Assembly (NCBI GenBank): GCA_964392265.1
Contig: CAYMOS010000004.1
Location: 134,225 to 198,224, forward strand
Source of the DNA: CALMAK01 sp964392265
GTDB lineage: Bacteria; Patescibacteriota; Saccharimonadia; Saccharimonadales; Saccharimonadaceae
Reading direction: 5' to 3'
Length of the DNA stretch: 64,000 nucleotides
Part shown: positions 51,079 through 58,620 of the stretch, piece by piece
Numbering within the stretch: the first letter of the stretch is position 1
How the letters are laid out: every line of letters starts with the position of its first letter
Program-made: the position numbers and the translations under genes
The notes under the pieces: model-generated
Told to the model about the DNA's origin: nothing
Database searches by the model: none
What the model saw: only the letters and a program-made list of their open reading frames with translations

Positions 51079-52515
51079 TTACATCCTTGCACTAAACTGT
51101 GCGACTAAGTTTATGTTCGTATCAGCAATTTCTTCCAACCAAGCTGCCGTCACTTCAAATGCCTCATCGTCACCCAAAGATGACTGGCGACTACGAGCCA
51201 AGCCGTGAATCTCTACATGCGTGATCGCCGCAGTCAGTGATGCCAGTGTCACTGACCGATATGTCTCTAGTCCTGCTGGGCGACAAATGCTTCCCGCCAT
51301 ACTCATAAACATTAACATGGCGCGCTGCACCATCAAAAGATCGAGATTAACATGGACACCAAAACGATTTCCTTCATTGATAACACCATTAAACAACACG
51401 GCGATACGGAGTTCCCGCAGTTCTGCCTGATAACGAGAGGCGACGTTATGATCTTTAACAAGCTCTGTGACGTAGCTGCCAATATCATCAAGGAGTGATG
51501 TACCATACACGGTGCGTGATACTCGATCGAGACAACTCACCAACCGCTGATCAAAATACTCCATCATGGCACGTGTAAAACCAGCCAGTTCAAACTCCCC
51601 ACGAAATAGTTTCTGATACTCACGCGTTAGACGAAGGAACGGTTCGCGATTGATTGGAGCCGCAGCCACCATGCCAAAATCAATAATGCCAATCTTGTTA
51701 TCTGCGAGCAACTTGATATTCCCAGGATGGGGATCGGCAAGTACATAGTCTGCCACAAGAGTTGTCTTGAGAAACTCCGCGCCAATCAAGGCCATTTGCT
51801 GCCATAGGTTCGAACCTGTCATCTGCGCTACAAACGCTGCACCATCATTGCCAACACTTTGAGCCTGCATCACTTCCGCCAACGACACCCCGCCAACATA
51901 TTGTTGTACAATAACATGGTTATTGGATAGATCCTTATAAGTAAACGGAACAACCACTTGATCATTCTGTGAAAAGTAATCATAGAACCAGGCCGCCTGA
52001 AGCACCTCCTGCTCATAATCTATTTCTGTCTCGACCGTTCGACGCAACTCCTTAAATCCAGCACGAATGTCCAGCATAGATGTTCGTGCAACGAATTGAA
52101 AAACAGCCGCAAAAATACCAAGTAATCGCAAGTCAGTCTGTAAATATTGACGTACACTGGGACGAAGGATCTTCAATACCACCATATCGCCGCTATGCAA
52201 CCATGCCCTGTACACAACGGCAAACGAACCTGCCGCAAAAGGCTCCGGCTCTACGCGAGCGATGTGGCTAACGGCAGCACCAACCTCACCCATAACATCA
52301 ATCGGCTCAAAAGCCGCATCTTCAAACGCTAAACGCTCGCGCGGACCTGACCAGCCCTCCATGAAACGCTGATTGACGGCCAGTACTTGTAGGAATTTTA
52401 CATAAACACTCCCAAGTTGGCGAAACTCGCGGAACAAGGCTTGCTTGCGCCCAATATCACCCCGCGTGCTCATAATGCGCATGATTGCACGAATAACCTG
52501 CGCAGATCGTTTCAT
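51079..52515 (-). CDS. ABC1/UbiB-family atypical kinase, 478 aa
   Basis: Protein-kinase-like fold of the ABC1/ADCK/UbiB family. The Ala-rich nucleotide loop is AGSFAVVYRA, the Lys strand is VVLKILRPSV, the catalytic loop is LADPHPGNIKLL and the Mg site is IDFGMV. Ubiquinone synthesis is unlikely in this lineage, so the role may be in lipids or membranes. The start at 52515 (MKRSAQVIRAIMRIM) is chosen because its ATGA overlaps the stop of the upstream micro-gene. Confidence 0.85.
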   Translation of the reverse strand: MKRSAQVIRAIMRIMSTRGDIGRKQALFREFRQLGSVYVKFLQVLAVNQRFMEGWSGPRERLAFEDAAFEPIDVMGEVGAAVSHIARVEPEPFAAGSFAVVYRAWLHSGDMVVLKILRPSVRQYLQTDLRLLGIFAAVFQFVARTSMLDIRAGFKELRRTVETEIDYEQEVLQAAWFYDYFSQNDQVVVPFTYKDLSNNHVIVQQYVGGVSLAEVMQAQSVGNDGAAFVAQMTGSNLWQQMALIGAEFLKTTLVADYVLADPHPGNIKLLADNKIGIIDFGMVAAAPINREPFLRLTREYQKLFRGEFELAGFTRAMMEYFDQRLVSCLDRVSRTVYGTSLLDDIGSYVTELVKDHNVASRYQAELRELRIAVLFNGVINEGNRFGVHVNLDLLMVQRAMLMFMSMAGSICRPAGLETYRSVTLASLTAAITHVEIHGLARSRQSSLGDDEAFEVTAAWLEEIADTNINLVAQFSARM

Positions 52516-52670
52516 TTCTGCCGTTTCCCAAATCCGATAAAAAAGAGAACGACCGTCATAACTAGGGCCAGCGTTACCAGAAAAAGCGTATTGACCGTTG
52601 TCCATAGCGCCAATGCAATACTGGCCGCCCAAACTGCAATAATACTGACCGTTACAAACGCATACCTCAT
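52512..52670 (-). CDS. Tiny membrane protein upstream of ABC1 kinase, 52 aa
   Basis: A short gene: MRYAFVTVSIIAVWAASI..., two hydrophobic segments and the C-terminus GFGKRQK. Its stop overlaps the ABC1 start (ATGA), and TATAAT lies 10 nt before its ATG. It lies in a different frame from the longer reading of the ABC1 gene, which would otherwise cover it. Confidence 0.62.
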   Translation of the reverse strand: MRYAFVTVSIIAVWAASIALALWTTVNTLFLVTLALVMTVVLFFIGFGKRQK

Positions 52671-52727
52671 CGTAGGCCTTATTATAGCATTTAAATAGCC
52701 ATCATCAGCGTGCTATAATATGTCTAT

Positions 52728-53153
52728 ATGAAGCATCAATCAGGCTTTACGGTGATCGAACTTGTTTTTGTCGTGCTCCTTCTTGCAGCGGCCAGTGTCA
52801 TCTTTTTTATCCAAAAAAATAACATTGAGGTGACCGCCCGAGACACCCAGCGCAAAACCGCCATTAATGCCATGTACTACGGCCTTGAGGAGGTATATTA
52901 CAAACAACACAAGAGTTATCCACGCACACTTGACGCGGCCACTCTGCCATCCATTGACGAAGCCTTATTCACTGACCCGACCGGCATCAAACTAGGACAA
53001 ACAACCATTACGGTCGATGATGAAGAGATTTCCGTTGAATCAGACTATCGCTACGAACCCACTAACTGCACTGATAATAGCTGCAAGAGCTACACCCTTC
53101 GGACCACACTTGAAAACGAAGCCGACTTCGTCAAGACCAGTCGCAATAAATAA
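52728..53153 (+). CDS. Type IV pilin-like protein, 141 aa
   Basis: MKHQSG then FTVIELVFVVLLLAAASVIF: prepilin site and helix with Glu5. The globular domain has AMYYGLEEVYYKQHKSYPRT, as in CPR pilins, and two cysteines in NCTDNSCKSYTL. TATAAT with TGC lies 8 nt before the ATG. It stands alone, away from the pilus operon. Confidence 0.85.
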   Translation: MKHQSGFTVIELVFVVLLLAAASVIFFIQKNNIEVTARDTQRKTAINAMYYGLEEVYYKQHKSYPRTLDAATLPSIDEALFTDPTGIKLGQTTITVDDEEISVESDYRYEPTNCTDNSCKSYTLRTTLENEADFVKTSRNK

Positions 53154-53168
53154 CGACCATCCTCATTG

Positions 53169-54020
53169 TTATTTGAGGAAATCCGCACCAACTGGTCGAC
53201 CATTCTTAAAGGCTTCGACGGCATTATTGACAATCGCAATCTGCGCTTTTGGATCTTCAACGTAGTTGAATCGATAGGTTGTCTCCTCACCCTCCGTGCT
53301 GAGCCGCATCAGCCCATAGCCAAAGATATTAGCCACAATACCATACTGTTTAAAACTAGCGTCCTCGATACTTCCAAGACTGACGGTTTGCTCGTGACGC
53401 GAGAATAGGCCGTGTTGAATCTCCTGAATCACACTCTCATTCGTGAGGAAAAACTGATTCTTCAGGTACACCCAAATAGCAATGCCACCAATAAGACCGA
53501 CGAGCAGCATTAGTAGTAATAGTCCTCCGACGACCGCACTGATCGGCGGCAACTCTACAAATGATGCGTTCATTTGATTCGCTGCATAAAAATCAGGTAC
53601 CAGAGCCAGTCCTACTGCCAGCAAGGTCAATCCCAGTGCCGTCACAGAAACCGGGATGAAAAGTCCGATCGGGTGACGTCTGATGCGCATCATCACAAAC
53701 TCTCCTTCGCTAAGGTTCAAGAAAGGATACATTCTCTTGGATTCTTCATGCTTACGACGCAAGGCATCACTCATTGGTGGTACGGTCGGCTCGATCGGAC
53801 GTGTCGTGTGTACAAGGTCCGGCTCATTAGCATACTGAGCACGCACCTTTGGATTAAAGTTATGCCCCTCATATGCATCTGGCTTTGACGAGACTAATGT
53901 TGTTGGCTGGCGGGGCGCCGACTCTGCCACAGGTGGATGATAATACAAAGGTCGCCCCTCAATATCGTAAGCAACAGGTTGCGGTTGTGCAGATGGTGAC
54001 TGTGGCTGGTCTTTTTTCAT
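53169..54020 (-). CDS. Bacterial PH-domain membrane protein, 283 aa
   Basis: A Pro-rich cytoplasmic N-terminal tail of about 90 residues (PSAQPQPVAYDIEGRPLYYH), two membrane helices (about 112-135 and 150-180), then a bPH2/YdbS-like PH domain (NQFFLTNESVIQEIQHGLFS, VSLGSIEDASFKQYG). It probably organises membrane proteins. TAGAAT ends exactly 6 nt before the ATG, in the gap after ruvB. Confidence 0.82.
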   Translation of the reverse strand: MKKDQPQSPSAQPQPVAYDIEGRPLYYHPPVAESAPRQPTTLVSSKPDAYEGHNFNPKVRAQYANEPDLVHTTRPIEPTVPPMSDALRRKHEESKRMYPFLNLSEGEFVMMRIRRHPIGLFIPVSVTALGLTLLAVGLALVPDFYAANQMNASFVELPPISAVVGGLLLLMLLVGLIGGIAIWVYLKNQFFLTNESVIQEIQHGLFSRHEQTVSLGSIEDASFKQYGIVANIFGYGLMRLSTEGEETTYRFNYVEDPKAQIAIVNNAVEAFKNGRPVGADFLK

Positions 54021-54032
54021 GGTTATATTCTA

Positions 54033-55043
54033 TCACCCTTCATACGAATGTCCCAGATGACGATATGCCTTTGGGGTCACTCGACGTCCTCGAGGTGTAC
54101 GTTCAATGAACCCTAGTTGCAACAAATATGGCTCATAAAAGTCTTCAATGGTAGTTGCCTCGTCACCAGTTAATGCGGCAATCGTCGTTAACCCTACAGG
54201 ATTACTGCCGTAATTCTCAATCATACTGGATAAAAGGTTGCGATCGGCTGGATCAAGTCCTAATTCATCAATTTCCAACATTTCGAGCGCTCTCGTTGTT
54301 GTAATAACATCGATAATTCCATCACCATTAACATCAGCATAATCGCGCACGCGTTTTAATAAACGATTGGCAATACGTGGCGTCAGACGGGCACGAGTCG
54401 ATAAATCGCGCGCGGCATGCTGATCGATCTTACTCTCCAAGATCATGGCAGCGCGTGTAATAATCTTTTCTATCTCATCTGAGGTATAAAATTCCAGTCG
54501 ATGTATATGGCCAAATCGATCGCGCAACGGTGCTGCCAAACTGCCCGTGCGCGTGGTTGCACCAATCACCGTGAACTTTGGCAGATCCAGTCGTACACTA
54601 CGTGCAGCTGGACCTTTGCCGATGACGATATCGAGCTTGTAATCCTCCATAGCGCTATAGAGTACCTCTTCAACCGCTCGACCAAGGCGGTGAATCTCAT
54701 CAATAAAGAGAATGTCGCCATCGCCAAGGTTGGTCAAGATACTCGCAAGATCACCCGCGCGCTCAATTGCCGGACCTGCCGTCACACGAATATTCTTGCC
54801 CATTTCATTAGCTATGACCGTTGCCATCGTTGTCTTGCCAAGACCCGGAGGCCCATACAGTAGTACGTGGTCAATCGGTTCATCACGTTTTTTCGCCGCA
54901 TCAATCGCCAAACGGAGATTTTTCTTCAACCGCTCTTGACCAACATATTCGTCAAATGTCTGAGGGCGTAGCGTGACTTCAATCACCTGCTCATCGCTAT
55001 CATCATCGTGAATACCCGTATCTACAATTCGTTCAATCGCCAT
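54033..55043 (-). CDS. ruvB: Holliday junction helicase motor RuvB, 336 aa
   Basis: AAA+ branch-migration motor. LRPQTFDEYVGQERLKKNLR, Walker A GPPGLGKTT, Walker B LFIDEIHRL, GATTRTG sensor, and a C-terminal winged helix. TATAAT-like sequence and AGAGG precede it; it follows the Cys-rich gene by 2 nt. Confidence 0.96.
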   Translation of the reverse strand: MAIERIVDTGIHDDDSDEQVIEVTLRPQTFDEYVGQERLKKNLRLAIDAAKKRDEPIDHVLLYGPPGLGKTTMATVIANEMGKNIRVTAGPAIERAGDLASILTNLGDGDILFIDEIHRLGRAVEEVLYSAMEDYKLDIVIGKGPAARSVRLDLPKFTVIGATTRTGSLAAPLRDRFGHIHRLEFYTSDEIEKIITRAAMILESKIDQHAARDLSTRARLTPRIANRLLKRVRDYADVNGDGIIDVITTTRALEMLEIDELGLDPADRNLLSSMIENYGSNPVGLTTIAALTGDEATTIEDFYEPYLLQLGFIERTPRGRRVTPKAYRHLGHSYEG

Positions 55044-55045
55044 AA

Positions 55046-55330
55046 TTATACCTCTACCAACCGGTATTCTGTACAGATGCTACAGCCAGCCACGGCGCAA
55101 CTGTCACTCGCTTTCGCCTGTTTGTCGGCGGCGACCAACCTATCAAACTCATCCCTGTCTTTTATCTCTACAATCTGTGGTGTCTGACCACCGCAGCCGC
55201 CACAACCGCAGGCGAGATACGTTTCATAGCTTGCAGTGTCCTCTGGCGAATTCTGTCGCAAGGCCCAAATAACAATTCCCGCACCCATGACAAGCAATAT
55301 AATGAGGCCGTAGAGGGATACTTTTTTCAT
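55046..55330 (-). CDS. Cys-rich anchored protein between ruvA and ruvB, 94 aa
   Basis: One N-terminal membrane helix (5-24), then an outer or inner domain with six cysteines in two clusters, ACGCGGCGG (C41, C43, C46) and SCAVAGCSIC (C78, C83, C86). This suggests a metal or iron-sulfur site or disulfides. No family recognised. It overlaps ruvA by 4 nt and precedes ruvB by 2 nt, an odd insertion in a conserved pair. Confidence 0.65.
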   Translation of the reverse strand: MKKVSLYGLIILLVMGAGIVIWALRQNSPEDTASYETYLACGCGGCGGQTPQIVEIKDRDEFDRLVAADKQAKASDSCAVAGCSICTEYRLVEV

Positions 55331-55902
55331 TGTTTTAATGCCTCCGTCACACGCTGGGCGGTTGATAATTCAGTCGAGACGCCCTCTAATGCCTTGGATG
55401 CATCTGCCAGATTATAGCCAAGCGCCATTAATGCTTCTAGCGCCTCATCGGCATGTGAGATTGATTGTGACACACCAGTTGCATCGTTGTCGTAGCGCAG
55501 TGGCATACCCACTTTATCGGCCAGATCAACAATGACGCGATCAGCGGTCTTTTTGCCAACACCACTGGCTTTTGCGATATACCCAGCGTCCTGATTGGCA
55601 ATAGCGTTCCGGACAACTTCGCTATCACCGAGGCTCAGAATAGCCAAGGCTGCCTTTGGCCCAACGCCCTGCACACTGATCAATAGTTCGAATAGTTTTT
55701 TCGCTGCCAACGAAGAAAATCCAAATAGATCTTGTGATTGTTCTCGAATATGATGATAGGTGTAAAATTTCACTGATTCATGCAAAGCCGCATGCTCATA
55801 ATCACCCAGTGCCACCTGCAACTCATATCCGACGCCGTGAACATCCACTATGACTGAGCCTGCAAATTTTTCTGCAACTTCTCCTGAAACGTGTGCAATC
55901 AT
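55327..55902 (-). CDS. ruvA: Holliday junction-binding protein RuvA, 191 aa
   Basis: Tetrameric junction binder. OB fold (VIVDVHGVGYELQVAL), helix-hairpin-helix pairs LLISVQGVGPKAALAIL and YIAKASGVGKKTADRVI, and a C-terminal UBA-like domain that contacts RuvB. TACAAT with TGA ends exactly 6 nt before the ATG. Confidence 0.95.
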   Translation of the reverse strand: MIAHVSGEVAEKFAGSVIVDVHGVGYELQVALGDYEHAALHESVKFYTYHHIREQSQDLFGFSSLAAKKLFELLISVQGVGPKAALAILSLGDSEVVRNAIANQDAGYIAKASGVGKKTADRVIVDLADKVGMPLRYDNDATGVSQSISHADEALEALMALGYNLADASKALEGVSTELSTAQRVTEALKQ

Positions 55903-55919
55903 ATATCCATTGTATCACT

Positions 55920-57656
55920 TTAAGGAGTTTCAGGGGTGGTCGGGAGAGAAGGAGTTGTCGGGGTGGTCGGTGCCTCTTCTTCGGAATCTTCCGCTTCATC
56001 TGCCGGTGTTGTCGGTTGAGGCGCAGGTTCCTCTTCGGGCTGCTTCTCTTCTTCCTTTTCGACTGGTGTGGCATAACATGAACTAGTCGGCAGTGCAGAA
56101 AGAAGGAAAACCTCACTATATGTATTTGTACCGCTGGAAGCAGCCAGCCCACCCGTGCCGTAACAAACGAGTCGTTCGACAATCCCGTCTGGCCGCAGGA
56201 AAGTAGGATTTGTATCGCCGATTGCGGCTTGCATCGTCGCGCGCCAGATAGGACCCGCCATGTCAGCACCGCCACTCACCATCACTTTGTTGTCGTTATT
56301 ACCCACCCAGACACCAATGGCGATCTCTGGTGTATATCCGATCGCCCAAGCATCCCGATTCTCATCGGTTGTCCCCGTCTTTACCGCTACAGTTTTGTTA
56401 CCAACATTGAGTGATGAACCGAACATAAACGATCGTGCATTTGCATCCGACAGAATATTTGAAATGAGATACGCTCCTTGTGAGCTTATCGCTTGCTTGG
56501 CAGTCGACTGATGAGTGTAGATAACTTTGTTGTACTTGTCACTAATGGCATGAACCGTTGTATTCGTGCGTAATTGCCCACTATCGCCGAAGGCCGCATA
56601 GGCATTAGTCATTTGCTGCAATGGCACCTCAGCAGCGCCAATTGCCAATGCCAAACCATAATCCTTTGCATTCTTATCAAGAGTGGTAATGCCTAGTTCC
56701 TTGGCCGCTGCTATTGAATTGGCGATACCATATTGCTGCATAATTTTTACGGCTGGAATATTCAGTGAACGCGCCAAGGCTTGACGTACGGTCACATTCC
56801 CATAGAATCGTTTGGTAGCATTATTTGGTGCATAGCCGTTAATATTGATCGCCTCATCCTTGATGATGGTTGCCGGCGTGATTTTCCCTTCGGCAAGAGC
56901 AGCGCTATAATAAATCGGTTTGAAAGTACTCCCCGGCTGACGCTTGGTCGTTGCCATATTCACCTTGCCCCATTGCTCGTTTTGATAGTCCACCGAACCA
57001 ACCAACGCACGAATCTCACCGCTCCGTGGATCAATAGCAATCAGACCGGCGTTCGATCCGCCCATGCTCTGGATATAGCCAACCCGTGACTGTACGTTCG
57101 TGACCGCTTGCTTTTGCAAGCCGAGATCCAAGGTAGTCGTTACCTGGTACCCTGATCGTTCAACCGTCTCTTCGTCATACTTGTCGTACAGCTCAGCGAG
57201 TACCATCTCGGTGAAATGTGGTGCATCGTTTTTAATAACGGCGGGCGGCTGATAGCTGAGCTCCTCTTTGAGCGCATCAGTTCGCTGTTGCTCGGTTATC
57301 ATATTGTCTCGTACCATGCGTTTTAAGACTTCTGCTTGACGCTCAACACCTTTTTGGGCATCTCCCACAATCGGTGAATATGCGCTCGGGGCCGGCAGCA
57401 ACCCGATCAGCATCGCACTCTCCGCCAGTGTCAAATCAATAGGTGCCTTATTAAAATAATTGCGCGCCGCCTGCTCTATACCGAATGAATTGTTGCCAAA
57501 ATATACCGCGTTGAGATACATCTCTAATATCTCGTTCTTGGTATAGCGCTGCTCGATTGCAACTGCCACCGAGAACGCCTGATACTGACGCAGGACTCCT
57601 CGTTCCGACGACAAGAGTGTCATCTTAGCGAGCTGTTGCGTTAAGGTTGACCCCCC
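55920..57656 (-). CDS. Class A penicillin-binding protein, 3' part after frameshift
   Basis: Continues the glycosyltransferase domain from GGSTLTQQLAKM, then the transpeptidase domain: STFKPIYYSAAL (SxxK), RSLNIPAVKIM (SxN) and VAVKTGTTDENRD (KTGT). A Pro/Glu/Thr-rich C-terminal tail of about 50 residues follows. It polymerises and cross-links peptidoglycan on the outer face of the membrane. With six rather than seven G in the tract at 57651-57657 it joins the 5' part in frame to give about 728 aa. Confidence 0.85.
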   Translation of the reverse strand, partial: GGSTLTQQLAKMTLLSSERGVLRQYQAFSVAVAIEQRYTKNEILEMYLNAVYFGNNSFGIEQAARNYFNKAPIDLTLAESAMLIGLLPAPSAYSPIVGDAQKGVERQAEVLKRMVRDNMITEQQRTDALKEELSYQPPAVIKNDAPHFTEMVLAELYDKYDEETVERSGYQVTTTLDLGLQKQAVTNVQSRVGYIQSMGGSNAGLIAIDPRSGEIRALVGSVDYQNEQWGKVNMATTKRQPGSTFKPIYYSAALAEGKITPATIIKDEAININGYAPNNATKRFYGNVTVRQALARSLNIPAVKIMQQYGIANSIAAAKELGITTLDKNAKDYGLALAIGAAEVPLQQMTNAYAAFGDSGQLRTNTTVHAISDKYNKVIYTHQSTAKQAISSQGAYLISNILSDANARSFMFGSSLNVGNKTVAVKTGTTDENRDAWAIGYTPEIAIGVWVGNNDNKVMVSGGADMAGPIWRATMQAAIGDTNPTFLRPDGIVERLVCYGTGGLAASSGTNTYSEVFLLSALPTSSCYATPVEKEEEKQPEEEPAPQPTTPADEAEDSEEEAPTTPTTPSLPTTPETP

Positions 57657-58104
57657 CAAACTCACCCCCACCCGAAAAGACATACCCGTACACGGCGCGC
57701 AAAGTACTGAGAATCGAAACACCACCGTGATCATAGAAATTCTTATCCTCGCTCGCAATCACGGCATCTTTGATATGTGGTGAGATTTTATCCAATGGCA
57801 CCAATTCGCGGTGCTCAGCCGTACCTGTGCTATAGAATGTCTCACCATGAATATCCTTTAGTACTACCCCCGTATTGTTGCGATTCATGAGCTGCTCCAT
57901 GTCTCCCATGGTTAAAGCAAAATAAGCAAATGTCAGGAGGGGAATAATTAAGACAATAACGAATAACGGGCCGCCGATCAGCAAAGTTTTTTGCCACCAT
58001 TTGAGCCGCTGGAACCACCGCCACCTGTCACGTAACCACCACTTGCCACGGGTCACGAACGAATGACGCTGTCTTTTGGTGTGTCGCTTTTTCGTCTTAG
58101 TCAC
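57625..58104 (-). CDS. Class A penicillin-binding protein, 5' part before frameshift
   Basis: A basic cytoplasmic start (TKTKKRHTKRQRH), a membrane helix (about 40-65) and the first part of the GT51 domain with AVIASEDKNFYDHGGVS (catalytic Glu119). At FSGGGEFGG the frame enters G7 and then runs out of phase, ending after VNLNATAR. The start is GTG, with TATACT and TGG ending exactly 6 nt upstream. Confidence 0.85.
   Translation of the reverse strand: MTKTKKRHTKRQRHSFVTRGKWWLRDRWRWFQRLKWWQKTLLIGGPLFVIVLIIPLLTFAYFALTMGDMEQLMNRNNTGVVLKDIHGETFYSTGTAEHRELVPLDKISPHIKDAVIASEDKNFYDHGGVSILSTLRAVYGYVFSGGGEFGGVNLNATAR
57651..57657 (-). other. G7 homopolymer at the PBP1A frameshift
   Basis: Seven consecutive G on the coding strand after TTT. 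Removing one G gives E-F-G-G-S-T-L-T-Q-Q-L, the expected family sequence. Confidence 0.85.
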
Positions 58105-58121
58105 CCCTATAGTATACCATT

Positions 58122-58592
58122 TTAGCGACTCATTAATGAATGAGTGATCGCAGCAGCCAGAGCGTCGGCCGCATCATCGGGTTTTGGCACGGTTTTTAAC
58201 CCTAAATGCAGTCGTACCATTTCTTGCATCTGTTTTTTGTCAGCCTTGCCATACCCTGTCAAGGTCTGCTTGATCTGCAAGGGGGTGTATTCTGCAATCG
58301 GTAGCCTCGCCTTACGTCCCGTAAGCATCGCAACGCCTCGAGCATGCGACACACTCATGGCCGTCGTGACATTTTGGGCAAAAAATAGCTTTTCGATGCT
58401 CATCACATCCGGCTTCGTCTCAGCAATGATCTCGGTCAGACCGTCAAAAATCTCTTCTAAACGTTCATCAAGAGGTGTATGCGCCGGTGTCGTGATTACT
58501 CCAGCAGTAACAAGGGAAACTCTGTTGTTTTTTACTTCAATCACCCCAAACCCTAAGATGCCCGTACCTGGATCAATGCCGACGATTCTCAT
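58122..58592 (-). CDS. ruvC: Holliday junction resolvase RuvC, 156 aa
   Basis: Endonuclease that cuts junctions bound by RuvAB. GIDPGTGILGFG (Asp7), SIEKLFFAQN (Glu67), and KPDDAADALAAAI (last acidic residues) supply the catalytic set. TATACT with TGC ends exactly 6 nt before the ATG. Confidence 0.95.
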   Translation of the reverse strand: MRIVGIDPGTGILGFGVIEVKNNRVSLVTAGVITTPAHTPLDERLEEIFDGLTEIIAETKPDVMSIEKLFFAQNVTTAMSVSHARGVAMLTGRKARLPIAEYTPLQIKQTLTGYGKADKKQMQEMVRLHLGLKTVPKPDDAADALAAAITHSLMSR

Positions 58593-58620
58593 GTCATCAG
58601 TATAGCACTAGGAACACCCC

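Noticed and set aside
51079..52632. ABC1 kinase start at 52632
   Set aside because: The extra 39 codons are the out-of-frame reading of a 52-aa membrane-protein gene whose stop overlaps the ATG at 52515.
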